Origin: Rostrohypoxylon terebratum
Taxonomy: Eukaryota > Ascomycota > Sordariomycetes > Xylariales > Hypoxylaceae
Direction: 5' to 3'
Length of the DNA stretch: 64,000 bases
Assembly (NCBI GenBank): GCA_022497145.1
Contig: MU385877.1
Location: 248,001 to 312,000 of the forward strand
The notes under the pieces were generated by a model. It made no database searches. It was not told the origin of the DNA and was given only the letters and a program-made list of their open reading frames with translations. Position numbers and translations under genes: made by a program. This document shows positions 20,921 to 32,587 of this stretch, piece after piece. The first letter of the stretch is position 1. The number at the start of each line of letters is the position of its first letter.

Positions 20921-23900
20921 TTATCCTCCCTTCCTTTCCGAGTCATTCTTGGGCAACTGCTCGCTCTGAGGGTACACCTCGCTTCGTGGCTTCGTGTCGT
21001 TGCCCTTCTTCCTGCCCCTCGACTTTTGCCATCCATTAGCAGTATTGTCACTTTCACTTTTCGCGCCCCGCACATGTCCGTTTTCTCTCGCCAGGCCATT
21101 AACTCTCGGATTTGGAAGCGGGGTGCCTTCCAACTTAGAAGGCTGTGGTTCAATTGGTGACTTCTGTTTTCCTTTCGCTGTTTCAGGCTTGAATTCCGGC
21201 TGATTACGTGATGCACTGCTCGAATGTGCTGGCGTTTGGTCAAAGGATGGTTCCAATCTCCTACTAAAGCTCGGAGACGGACTATTGGTCTCGTACACCG
21301 GAGAAAGGTGGGAATGCTCAGACGAGTGCAAGCGATGTTCCGTCGCAAGGTCTAGTTGCGCGATAAGTGGACTCGGCGTCGGGCGAGTGGGGAACCGCGG
21401 TAGGGCATTCGGAGCAATCACGTTTCCATCAGGCCCAATCGGCACGGGAGACATGTTCATGACATGAAAGTGATTGGCTGTCGGGGTCATAGTCATGTCA
21501 TAGGGTAACTGGGATGTGGCTATTTGATTAGCCGTAGGCGTGGCTGCGTTTGATGAACCATTGACGACGACTGGTCGGTCCGATGTCGGTGAATTCCCTT
21601 TTCGGGGCGCAGGAGGGCCTGCAGAGTGGGCGATAGATGCTTCGGCGGTAAAATTATTCACATCAAGTCGCTGATTGATATGAAGGGGGTTGTCATAGCC
21701 AGCGTACTGGGTCGGGGAAAACTCGTTTTGAAAGGGCTGTCGAGGTGAGCTGCCGTTAGATAGCTTAGACATAGAACCATTGACAACTAAAGGTGCTGTA
21801 TCACGGGATTGTACGCCTCCAGCAGATGTGAATGGGCCAGAAGCAAGAGGGGCCGAGTTTCGACCCATGGAATAAGCTCTGTTATGACCCAATGGTGAAG
21901 GAGAACGCGAGTTTTGCTTAATCCTATCCAGAATGGACTGCGGAAGCTGATCCGAGGATAAGCGTCCTCGATTTTGGCTAGGAGCTGGACTGGGGTTGTT
22001 GTTAATAGGGTTAGGGGCGTGTTTTCCAATATCTCCAAACGCAGGTATGCTATTAGCTGTGGCACTTGTTCGTCCTGACGGACTAGACAGATCTGGGCGG
22101 TAGCTTTGGCCTCTCTCATCATCGGGTGGGGTAACCGCTGCCGATCCATCATGCTCATTATCATGGCCTTCATCCGGAATGAAACTAGGCATAGGAACTC
22201 CATTGATATGCCTAGCAGGAATATTGGTGGTTCCATTGGACAATTGACTGGGACCGGCCAGGTTCTGAGCAGTCGGGATACCAGTCCGCGACGCAGGTTG
22301 AGATTGTGATCTTATCGCACTACCAGCTACGCCGTGGCTAGCCTCGCTAGCAGCAGTCGATCTGTGTGAACTTCGTCGAAATTCGGCACCGTGGTTGGTT
22401 GATGGCGATGACGGGTACGTAGGAAAGGCCTGTTGCGCGTAAAACGCCGGATTGAACTGGACTGGGTAATAATACATCTCCGGGCGTAAAGGGGCACTTA
22501 AGGGCGGGGTATCGAAAGAATTGGTTCTAGATCGTTCTGCTGATGAAGGTTGTGCCTGAGATGCATTGCCTTGCATTTGGCCCATATGAAACGCTTGCGA
22601 CTGTGCATACTGTAGGAACCGAAGATTATTCTCCTGGAGCGTCAGAGCAGATATCGTTTGCGCCATTAGGTCCGATGAGGGCTGCATGTACATGACGGCC
22701 TCTTGGGGTGTCATAGCTACCGGGTATCCGGTCGGAATAAACATTGGGCTCCCGTTGGCGTCGTAGGGGATGCTTGACGACGCCCTCCGGCTGTTGTTAT
22801 TGTTGTTATTCCGATGCTGGCCCTGCTGTCGATTTCCACGGAAACCCCCTCCGCGACCTCCACGGTTGGATTGTTGTTGGGAGGCGCTTCGCAGCATAAC
22901 AGGTCGTGAAACAGACGGCGGTTTTTGAAATATTTTTTCCTCCTCCTTCGGATACACATACTGCGCACAGCATTCGTCTAGTTTACCTTGAGCAATGCAA
23001 TCGAAGGCGCGGCGTAGTTCGAGGTGGAGCCCTCGGAACGCAGTATCGTCAGCTGTGTTACCAAGATTACGGCTCGTATTGAATGGCTCCTCGACACAAA
23101 GTGAGTTATTAAGAATCACATGCCAACCCTTCTCCTGCTTGCTTATCACCTTGCCTAACCTCACAGATAGCACACTCGTCCGGTAGTCGAACTCGTGGGC
23201 ATAAAATCGGAAGAATTCGAATAACAACTCCCCTAGGGTGGACTTGTTCTTGCTTCCAAATCCTCTGAGCTTGTCGATATCATCATCAAATGAAGCTATC
23301 TCGCTTTCCATCCCAGGAGCCTGTTGTTGAAGTCGTTGATGCAATGCAGGTAAGACGGGAGGTTGTCGTAACTGTAGAAATGCAATAATCATGCATATCC
23401 ATGTATATGAGCTAAGGGTCCCGCCAAAAGCTTGGTTTGTCAGCAGAATATTCAGAACATTGAGTAATTGGTATTCCCTTACCAGCATCATTCACAATCC
23501 TCCGTCTCGTCCAGTACTTGATTATCATTGCTAAAGGCCGTACTCGATCGTCAATCTGTACGTAGGTCTTGATCATACGAGTATTCTCCAAAGCCAGTGT
23601 GTTGTTGACGTTCATGTCGCAAGCCAACTCCAACTCGGGATCCCAAATTTTCACAATCGGAACCTTAGCGGAAGAAACGCAAACGACTTTCTCCATTCCG
23701 TCTAAAATATGTCAACAAATCCGAAACGAATACAGGAGTTACTGATTCTTACGTTTAGCTAGCAAATCGGCGAGCTTGCAAACCTCCTCAAGCTCCTTCC
23801 ATGGAGTTACTATGCATATGTCCACTACAAGAGAAAGTTAGTGAGGAAGCAAGCATTTGCGGGAGAGAAATCACGAACCGTCAGAATCATCTGAGCATAG

Positions 23901-24890
23901 CAGATTTCCGGAAGAGCCGAAAAGATGTACACGAATATCATGACCTGGCCAAGAATCGTTCAAAAGCTTTTCCAGCTTCTGCACCAGCATACCTCGTTTT
24001 ACCTCCACCTTTTCGGTCGGTTGTAACCGGTCGTACAGCTCGCGCATATCTGTGGTGAGCTTTCGCTCATCGTCCTCAGAGAGCTTACTCTTGAGTGTCT
24101 GCATGTCTACCTTCTCCAACATATCACTACCGATACTGTAAGGTATTCGTCGGCGTTGAAATTTCTGGCCGGACTCGAATTTGCAACCGCCTTGTCGTGG
24201 CGGCAGAGGGCGCAAAGGTGGAAGTGCTCCATTGTTCTCGGAATATGCGGATCGGGGGGAGTGCGATTGGTTGGCAATGGGCGAATGGTCCCTCGACTCG
24301 AAGGAAAATTTGCGCGCGTGTTGCTGAGGGGTTGAAGGAACGGAATTCGAATGCGGAGGTAGATTCGAAGGGGAGGTAGACGGCTTGGACCTCGCAGCAA
24401 GAGGATGTGATAGGTCTGTTTTTTTGGGCGGCATCTTAGGCGGCGTATCTCTGCCTGTTATAAGCGCGCGATCGGCTTTATTACTAGCACCGTGGTTGCC
24501 TCTAGAAGCATGGCAATTCTGGGAGCTCTGCCTAGCGCGGGAATCCTTGTTCGACACTTTGGAAGATGATCGAGACCTTGGTCCGACGTGGACGCTGTGA
24601 GTCGATAATAACGGAGGCAAGGGAGCAGTCTGAAGACCACCGCCTCGTCCAGGCGCAATGAGTTTATTATATTGAAGAAGTTGGGCCTGATACAGTGAAG
24701 ACTGTTGAGGGAAAAATATTGGAATCCAGTCAACCTGGGTTGTGAGGTATTGGGATGCAAGAACTTGATCAGAATTCCCGTGGGCCAATGTACTAAGTCT
24801 GGGAACTGATGGACTCGAGGTCGACCTGGTCCAAAGAGGTTGAGATGGGTAATTATGTTTCGAGTCTGCCGTTATAGGCCGGCCTTCCAT
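20921..24890 (-). CDS. Non-canonical poly(A)/nucleotidyl polymerase, Cid1/Cid13/CutA-like
   Basis: Predicted protein of 1270 aa in four exons: 24890-23879, 23824-23753, 23701-23483 and 23430-20921. All junctions keep the frame. Residues ~1-230 are disordered. The polymerase-beta-type nucleotidyltransferase core begins near 240, with HLFGSSGN (Gly325-Ser326), CSDDSDVDI (catalytic Asp337 and Asp339) and LELACDMNVNN (third Asp390). It is followed by TRMIKTYVQIDDRVRPLAMIIKYW and the PAP-associated domain (AFGGTLSSYTWICMI; STLGELLFEFFRFYAHEFDY). The last ~600 residues are low-complexity: an RGG/N-rich patch (GGRGGGFRGNRQ), then Ser/Pro/Gln-rich sequence with many SP sites. The family adds A, U or CU tails to RNA 3' ends. 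Aspergillus CutA and CutB, which tag mRNA with CUCU, are the closest known concept. The start is the first true ATG; a longer N-terminus through an upstream exon is possible. Confidence 0.88.
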
Positions 24891-27660
24891 TAAAGATGGG
24901 CCCCGCACAAACAACCGAGAGGAACTTGTCTGTGGATGGTCAAACGAATGGCTAGCAACGCGACAAGAAACGAAATGCGTTTCCTATTCTTCCTCTATCG
25001 TGATTATCCGCAACGAATTGTCGACGATCGTGAACAGTAAAGACTACAGGTAATAGGAAGTTATCGACCTTTTTTTTTTTCTCGTGGCTAGCCTACCGAG
25101 AGAGGCGGATCAAGTCGGAAAGAATGGGAAATCGGAGGATCGGCAAGGCGAAGCCAAAAAAGGAGCGAGAGATGGATCGGCTTTTTGGACAACAGCTCAC
25201 GAACGTGTGCGCTCAGTTTGAGACAAGGCCGAGCCCGGGTAACGATATCGAAGATTATTGAATGTCTTTACCGCTAGAAGACTGTTGACGGGGGGTTCAT
25301 GAGGCAGTTCTCGAAAGACTTCGCGAAAACATCAATAGATCAATATCCGAGCAGACTCGCATAAACTGACAAGCATTTACGGTATGGCTTTTGGGGGGAA
25401 TAAACCAGACGCGCTAAAAAGAAGGGACAATAGATTCAATTGAAGGAACGAGTGAGTGAAATAAGCAACACACGCACACGAATCGACGTGTGGGTTTATA
25501 AAAGGGGTATCTCCAGAAGTAGAAGAGAAGAAGAAAATGAAGTCTTGTATTTGCAATAGACAAAAAGAGTCAAAGTAATAATTTGAACGTTGTAGTTGCT
25601 GCCGCTGAATCCTTTTTTTTCCTTTTCCACTTCCACTTCCACTTTTAATGTTCAAAGCAAAGGTAAAAAGGCAAAGGGGGAACAGAGGTATAGAGGTATA
25701 CGGGGGGTATGTCAAACAGAGATCACAGAAGTTGTGACGAGCGTCAGCTGCGTATATCGTACAGTTGGAAGTGATAATCGTGGTCGTAGTAGTGGTCGTG
25801 GTGGTCGTGATCGTTGGCCGTGGCAGTTGTAAAGCGGTTATGTGGTAATGTGGTGATGTGGTGATGTGATGATGGTGGTAGAAAGTTGGTAGAGCAGTTC
25901 CAATAGCCAAGCGTTACCAAAAAAAAAGGGACTACAAAATTCTAAGTAGAGGAGGTAGCAACTAGCAACGGGTGTGTGTAGTGGAGGCAAGTGTAGGTAT
26001 GGTAAGGTAAAGCAAAGCAAAGCAAAGCAAGTAAAAGGCAGGTAAAGTAAAGGTAAAGTTAATTAGACTGAGGCACTGGGGTGACGAAAGTGAAAGTGCA
26101 AGTGCGTTTGTACATAGTAGAATGGTGCAGAATGCATTACCCGTTCTCTGTTATGCAGTTACCAGCTAGAAAGTGTTACTACTAGAGGAAACCCTAGTGT
26201 AGAGAGACCCTAGTGACCCAGAACAGGGCGATGGAAAGGGTTATCGGAGGTATATTGCGGGTCGTCCCAGAGTCTACTTCCCCTGTCGGAGAGTGCTTGG
26301 TACCTCGCTCCTTACCCTTTCTTACTATGTATGTAGGTACCTTTCTACTCCATGTCCTTCGTCCACTCTGCCACCACCCACGCCTGTGCGTAATACGGTA
26401 AATAAGCCTTGTTGTGTGTGTCTGCTAAGCCTGACTGGAGCGATTGGAGCAAGCAAGAGCGCAAGCGCGTACCTACTTCTTTCCATCGATCCCACCCACT
26501 ATACACGCCCCAACTATAGGAGGTTTAGCGTGCGGAGTGTGGCGCGTGCTATGCCTCTAGGTACTAGCCTCTACAGTGGTCTGGTGTTAATAATACCGAA
26601 TTACAGCTGTACCTGAAAAGCACCTTCCACATACATACAATCAAACCAGTAGTACAATGTTAATCCCGTCCGATATGATCACTTTCGGGTTACAGGTGCA
26701 GACGTATGTGACTAACAGCGTGTGGCAACAACTGAAGGGCGGAAACGTACCAACGATGGAGAAAGGGGGTCAACAGGGTGTTCGACACGACACGACACGA
26801 CACGAGATAGCGTAGACGATAATATGCACTTACACGTTCTGCAGCAGCGTTAAAGAATGTTGGACCAGTCATAGTAAAATACTAGTAGTTTCATTTCACA
26901 TTTGACCAGTCAGAATAGACACAAGAAGCTAGGTTAGTACAGTTATTAAAACAACCTAATCAGCCAATCTACTAACGCGTACATATATCCTTGAGATTAC
27001 ATAGTAAGAGTTAGAAAGATACTAGGTAGGTATTAAGGCATTGACTTTTTAGATAAACGAATATGTATTTAAGCGAGCAAAAAGGTAGCCTATTACCAAC
27101 ATATTTAACACTTATGAGGTAATCTTTAGAAGGCGATGTGGTAAGGGGAAAGAGGTACAAGTACATCGCTTAGTACCTATTAAGTAAATTGATATGAGAG
27201 ACATCTTAGGCATTTCCAAGTTAAAGCCTTGAGCTCAAGGTTCTTTCCTTCCCTTCCCCTGCAACACATGGGGTTGTAAGTTTAAATTCCAACTCACAGA
27301 GGAAATGCCAATGAGCCAAATAGACTTTTCTAGGTTTGTCCTTCCATGTTTTATTTGGAGGGTGGTTGATGGTTTTTGTTTTAATTGAGAAATTGTGGGA
27401 AGAAAACATTTTTCTCATCTCTTCCCTTCTCTCATTTCTCTCATTTCTCTCACTTCTACCTACCTGACATAACTGCACTCAATCCTTTTTACCACATCTG
27501 ATGTCAATATCACCCAACTTCATCTACGTCTTACAAATAATTACTTTATTGAGTAGGTAGGTGAGGTACCGAGTCCTCAATTATTGGTGCGAATGGATCC
27601 AGGCATTTAAACCGACCACAATGAGCGATTCCTCAAATCCAAGTCTATCTCCCTGCCAGG

Positions 27661-27739
27661 CACCTACCCGGCTCCTACCTAGTAACTACTATGTACCTAG
27701 TAGGTCTCCTAGGACCTAGGTAGGTACTAGGTAGGTATC
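27661..27739. repeat. Cluster of CCTAGG/TAGGTA motifs
   Basis: Within 79 bp there are repeated CCTAC, CCTAGTA, CTAGGACCTAGGTAGG and TACTAGGTAGG elements, many built on the palindrome CCTAGG. It is the densest example of a motif seen in nearly every intergenic space of the window. Confidence 0.65.
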
Positions 27740-28527
27740 TTCGCCGCCAACATATCCATCTATATGCCTAGATCTTGTCAAAGCCCTAGGGACGTAACCG
27801 TAACAGCAGTATGCATTCATTCTATTGCTTACCTACCTAGTAGGTACCTTATTATTCTCAAGTCTTCCTTTACTTTGCTCGTAAGGCTGTCTTTCCTTAG
27901 GTAGACCTTCTCGGAATACGTCCAGTTATTGGCCATCTAATCGCTGCCATTGGAATCACCTGCAACCCGAGCATCCGGTGAGGTCCCCAAATCGACTAAT
28001 GCCTCTGTAAAACGGCAAACCAACCACACGGGACGGCCCTGTCCCTGTCGATCAATTACAAAAATATATCTAACTTGATTGCAATTACCTGTATGCTGTA
28101 GACTCACGAGGCCTAACATGACATACATAGTATCCTACAAGCTGTCGCGAGCCCTTGGAGTCCTATAGTCCAACGTTGGTCTCACGATTTCAAGCCGTAA
28201 ACGCCTCGCCCAATCGATTCCCACCACATCCGACTGTACGGATAGCCGAATAAGGGACATCTAGATACAATACCTAGTAGCCCTTCAGACTCCGCCGCTA
28301 ACATGAATGGTTGTACAGCATCCGAAGTCGCGAAGTACGAGTGATGTAACCACCTTCGCTACATAACCTATTAAACATCACCGGTGAGCCATGCATCCCC
28401 TGCCTTTGCCGGTTTGGAATATGCAGGTATCTTGGAGGGGAAAGCCTGAAGCAAGACACCTGGCCGATTATGGAAATATACGCCAATCTTGTTCTTCTAA
28501 GCTTGCTGTGAATTCTTCAGGTGATTA

Positions 28528-28582
28528 CTTAGGTCCTAGGTAGCTACCTACCAGGTACCTAGCCACCTACCTCTAGGCTAGG
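28528..28582. repeat. Cluster of CCTAGG/TAGGTA motifs
   Basis: A second dense cluster (TTAGGTCCTAGGTAGC, ACCTACCAGGTACCTAG, CCACCTACCTCTAGG), similar to the one at 27661. It includes a short inverted arrangement around AGCTACCTACC/GGTACC. Confidence 0.6.
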
Positions 28583-30262
28583 CAGTGACTGAGGACCTCA
28601 GGTACGCTACGATCGTCGATTATCCACCTACATGTTCGTCTCGTATCTCTTTGACGTCATACGCAAACTCCTACCAATGGGACTTGGTAGGACTATCGAG
28701 CTATGTTATGGGAATCCTTCCCCCGATCTATATATATATACTAGGTATATATATCTGGCCAACACAACCCAATTTATTAGCACGTTAACAGCACAGATGC
28801 TGAGTTCTTCAGCTAGCCAGGCTGTCCCAACTCAGTGTAGACGCCACGCCTCAGCAGTCAGCGAATCTGACATAAGTTTACTGTTGGGAATTTACGGCTC
28901 CTTGGTCCAATCTCGCTATTATAAGCTAACTATAGCGGTCGACACAACTAAGGCTTTGCCATAGCTTGTTCGAGATAATGTCATCAATAGGACTCTCCGA
29001 GAGCTAACTTGGTCACGTCACTGTGCCATTTGCACCATTATTTGGTAGAACTTCTGATTCCAAGAACTTGGTCACGTCTCCTCTAGGTCTCACCAAAATT
29101 GGTTACACTATCTTCCTGGGCGTTTTCTATTATGTCAATAATATGCATTGCTCAGCTTTCTACCTCGATCCGCCGGGGTGGCCAACATTTCCAACTGGAT
29201 GAAGTATGGAAGATTGGCATGCAGGTACCATATCTCCGATCCCACCGTTCGCGGGTTCAACTGAGCGGTCTAGACCTGGAAACGCTGTGATTTCATATGA
29301 GAATTGCTATGTATGGCGATAATCAATTTGTTCATCGTAAGTTGCCCCCCATATGAGATTATTGGCAAGTAGGTAACGTAACCTTGCAGAGCAGTCGATC
29401 AGACAGAATGGAATGCGGAATAAGTGATTTGACTTCACTTGTCTTGTCTTTCGAGATATGTATTGCTTGCGCGGAATGGGCGCTCCGAGGACTTGTCGCG
29501 ACTCCTCTTCCGCCAACATTATTAATCCTCGATTTCTAGTAATAAAGGATCTCCCGTGTCTTAGCATGAGACCTTCAGCCGATATTCTAAGACCACGGGG
29601 TGGGGGATTAATCCTCCAATAATAGAGCTCGGTATTTATTCAGGAGTCGAGAGCATTCTAAATAGTAGTACGCAGGAATACCTACATGGAAGATTTACCC
29701 ATGCTGCCCATGCTGCCCATGGGGATTGCCCATGACCTTCTATGCATACACTGAAGGATTCAGCAACTCGAACTCTCTTCGATCGAGTTTAGCTGACCCC
29801 GCGGAGACTGCACTCGCTACCACAGGTCGGATGAGAAACTAATCCCCATTAGTTCCAATTTCAACTAATTGGGACGACGCGAATCCTCGGGGCATGCTTG
29901 GCATCAGCCTCGCGAAATTCAAGGGGTCCAGCTAGGGTTTCAATCTTAGTGCTAGGATTATATCTCCGGCGACATGAGGGTCGAGACGGACCCTGTATCA
30001 AGGAGCTCCCTCAGCCTTGTGCTATGGCACCAGGGACCTTTGCTTTCGTTTTATGTTTCCCTTTCCCCCCTCTATTATCTGAATGATCCTCGTTTAGGAT
30101 CTTCTGTCCGTTTCTTTCTCGTTATTCATTCAATTTAGTACAGTGTTCCTGTTGTGGTCTGATTTCGAATATTTTATTTTTGCATCAACGCTGCTTTTTT
30201 TTTTTTTTTTTTAGTCATTTCCACTACCTACTGTCATTTCTAGAACAAAGCGATAATCCAAG

Positions 30263-31191
30263 ATGTACGCAAGTCTGACTACGAAACTGGCGATGAGGAA
30301 GGTTGGACTGTCTAGCGACGCCCTCGACTTCTCATCAAAAGCTAGTAAATCTAGCAAACCCAGCGATGGTTCTTTGCCTGGCCTCGACGATTTAGAAGAG
30401 TCAAATTCTGGCTGGCCAGCATGGATGAGTACCAAAAAACTTCCACTTACCGCGCAAGCCTGGTTATCACCTGCCCCTCCACCGGTTCCCGTTGCCGAAT
30501 GCCCTAAACCTGGAGACCTGGCCCCTCTTGACCGAGATCGCCAACTCACCTTTGGCGGCGGAAAACCCGTGATAGTCCTCTTCTTACGTTGCGTCGGATG
30601 TGCTTGTATGACTTGCCCCCACCAACATATTACTACCCATCTTGTGTTACTAACCACGTTGAGCTCGCAGTCGCACAAAAATCCTTTCTAGCCCTCCGAG
30701 ATCTCGCAATCAAGAACCAAGGCAGACTCACCTGTATCGCCGTGTCACACTCCTCACGCGAAGCAACGTGGAAATGGGTCGACATGCTAGGCGGTGCGTG
30801 GAACGTGGAGGTCGTCATCGACGAAGACCGCGCCATTTACGCCGCATGGGGACTCGGCCTGTCGAACTTCTGGTACATGTTCAACCCCACCACGCAAATG
30901 CAGGGCTGGAAGGAGAAGGGCTGGCTTGGTATAAAAGTAGCGAACTCTCTCCAGCGGACGGGTAGTATCAAGCCGGACGGAACAACAAATGGCGCTACCA
31001 GCACCGCTGCTACGGGCACAGGAAGCGCTCCAGATGCAAGTGAGGGTCCGTCGACGGTCATGGGGAACAAGTGGCAGCAGGCTGGCCTGTTTGCCGTGGA
31101 TGGAAGAGGGACTGTAATATGGGCCGCCAAGGCGCTGCGCGCTGATGACCCAATGGATTTGAATGCCGCAGCCGCATCGCTCGGCTTTTAA
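30263..31191 (+). CDS. AhpC/TSA-like thioredoxin-fold protein (PRXL2/peroxiredoxin-like)
   Basis: Predicted protein of 287 aa in two exons, 30263-30605 and 30671-31191. The intron has a GTATGA donor, an ACTAAC branch site and a CGCAG acceptor, and it joins RCVGCA to FAQKSFLALRDLA. The thioredoxin-like fold is suggested by GKPVIVLFLRCVGCAFAQ, where a CxxC sits at the usual peroxidatic/redox-active position, then LTCIAVSHSS, VEVVIDEDRAIYAAWGLG and GLFAVDGRGTVIWAAKALRADDPMD. The N-terminal ~80 residues are Ser/Pro-rich and not conserved in the fold. A low-complexity Thr/Ala/Gly linker (residues ~220-250) interrupts the domain. A redox role is the family expectation; the specific substrate is unknown. 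The ATG has a good AAG context. Confidence 0.85.
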
Positions 31192-32587
31192 TGCGCAGCC
31201 TGATGTGGCTGCGGTGTGACGAATATGTGTATTATGATGTATGCTGGTCATTGGTGAGATAGAGGTTGTTCATACGATAGGGAATGTCTGTCTCTTAACT
31301 TCTGATCTACATGGAATGGATACCCCTGGCTGAACATGGACAATAAGACAGAAATCTCTTCCTGATGAACGGCCATCCTGCGAAATGTTTCTGACATGAA
31401 TCTGGCCTTCCGAAGTGGCCGTCTCCTTCAAATTAGTGATTTAAGGTTTCACTTCCCTACTAGGTAGGTATACCATCTGAAGTCGGGCAGTTGAGTCTTA
31501 CATTCAAATTAGGTGAAAAAAAAAGGAAAAATTGGTTTTCTTTTCACCACAGCGCACCTACGGCTTAGGGCAGTCTGGTGTCACATACGCGTAGCCTATA
31601 AAAAATAACTAGGTACTTATTTCAAGATAAAGCCAACAATAACGCAAGGAGTAATGCGCTTCATAGGTAGGATACAAAAATAACAGCCGAGAAGCTTGAT
31701 CAACGTGCTTTGCCTTCTGGGCACTTTTCAGACTCATACAACTCGTATAATGATGACAACACGACCAACTACAATGTTGCGATCTATTTATAGGTACTAG
31801 GTAATACAGGTAGCATGTCGTACGATCCCGTAATCTGACTTCATATGTAATTCATGTTTATAAAATGTATACAGGTTAAGAACATTTATAGAATCTCTTG
31901 GTCGTATAACGAGTGATTCGATTACTAGACCATCTGGTCAAGAAGGGGCTAGTTCTGGTGAACTACCTGGGATTAGAGATGCCAGATAGTGAGGCGGGCG
32001 GTCATTCTGAGGCCTAGGTAGTCAGAAGATGAGATTGTGAGGGGCTGCAACAACGCTGGCCCTATGTAGTCGGAGTCAATCAAACGAGGTTTCGTTGAGT
32101 AACGCAACTTTCAGGATTACCTAGTGTTGAAGCTATCGCCAACTTTTCGTGTGGGGCGGGCTGGATTGGGGAGCGTGACTGTGGTCTGCGATACAAGACA
32201 CTCTCTATACGAGAAATTATCAGCGCGATATTTCCGACTTCGAGGTCCTAGGGTTCCATGATACTTTATTAATGAGCGAGCCACAGTAACATTACATACC
32301 TACTACTCGGCACCAAGTTAATACCTAGGTAGGTAGGTAATTCATCATAGGTAGTAATACCATCCATGCCTTATAATTAACCAAATACTCGCAAATCTTA
32401 AAGAGTGACAATACGTTGATAGATGGCTTTTAAGCATAACCATCCATTTCATTTCATTTCATATCATATCATCGTGACCTCCAATCCTAATACCTGTCGA
32501 AAACCATACCTCTACCCTCACGCCGCTAGTTGGCTTACTTTAGATGCCTTGTATATAGGACCTTGGTATCTTCTTCGAAGAATCTAG
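31192..32587. other. Intergenic, no gene supported
   Basis: AT-richer DNA with CCTAGGTAGGTAGG at 32322-32342 and (ATTTC)n/(ATATC)n at 32448-32472. The missing 5' half of the NACHT-WD40 relic is not recognisable here. Confidence 0.45.

Larger units (their letters stand above)
24891..30262. other. Intergenic, 5.4 kb, no gene supported
   Basis: A divergent spacer between the polymerase (-) and the AhpC-like gene (+). It holds simple-sequence tracts: T-run near 25070, TGTGG/TGATG repeats at 25760-25880, AAGC repeats near 26015-26035, and (ACACG)n near 26786-26806. It also holds CCTAGGTAGG-type clusters and an 18-T tract ending in AG at 30195-30214, just upstream of the next gene. His/Thr-rich open frames here are by-products of simple repeats. 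Confidence 0.45.

Noticed and set aside
25377..25910. 177-codon minus-strand frame rich in His and Thr
   Set aside because: It follows the TGG/TGATG simple repeats and has no domain.
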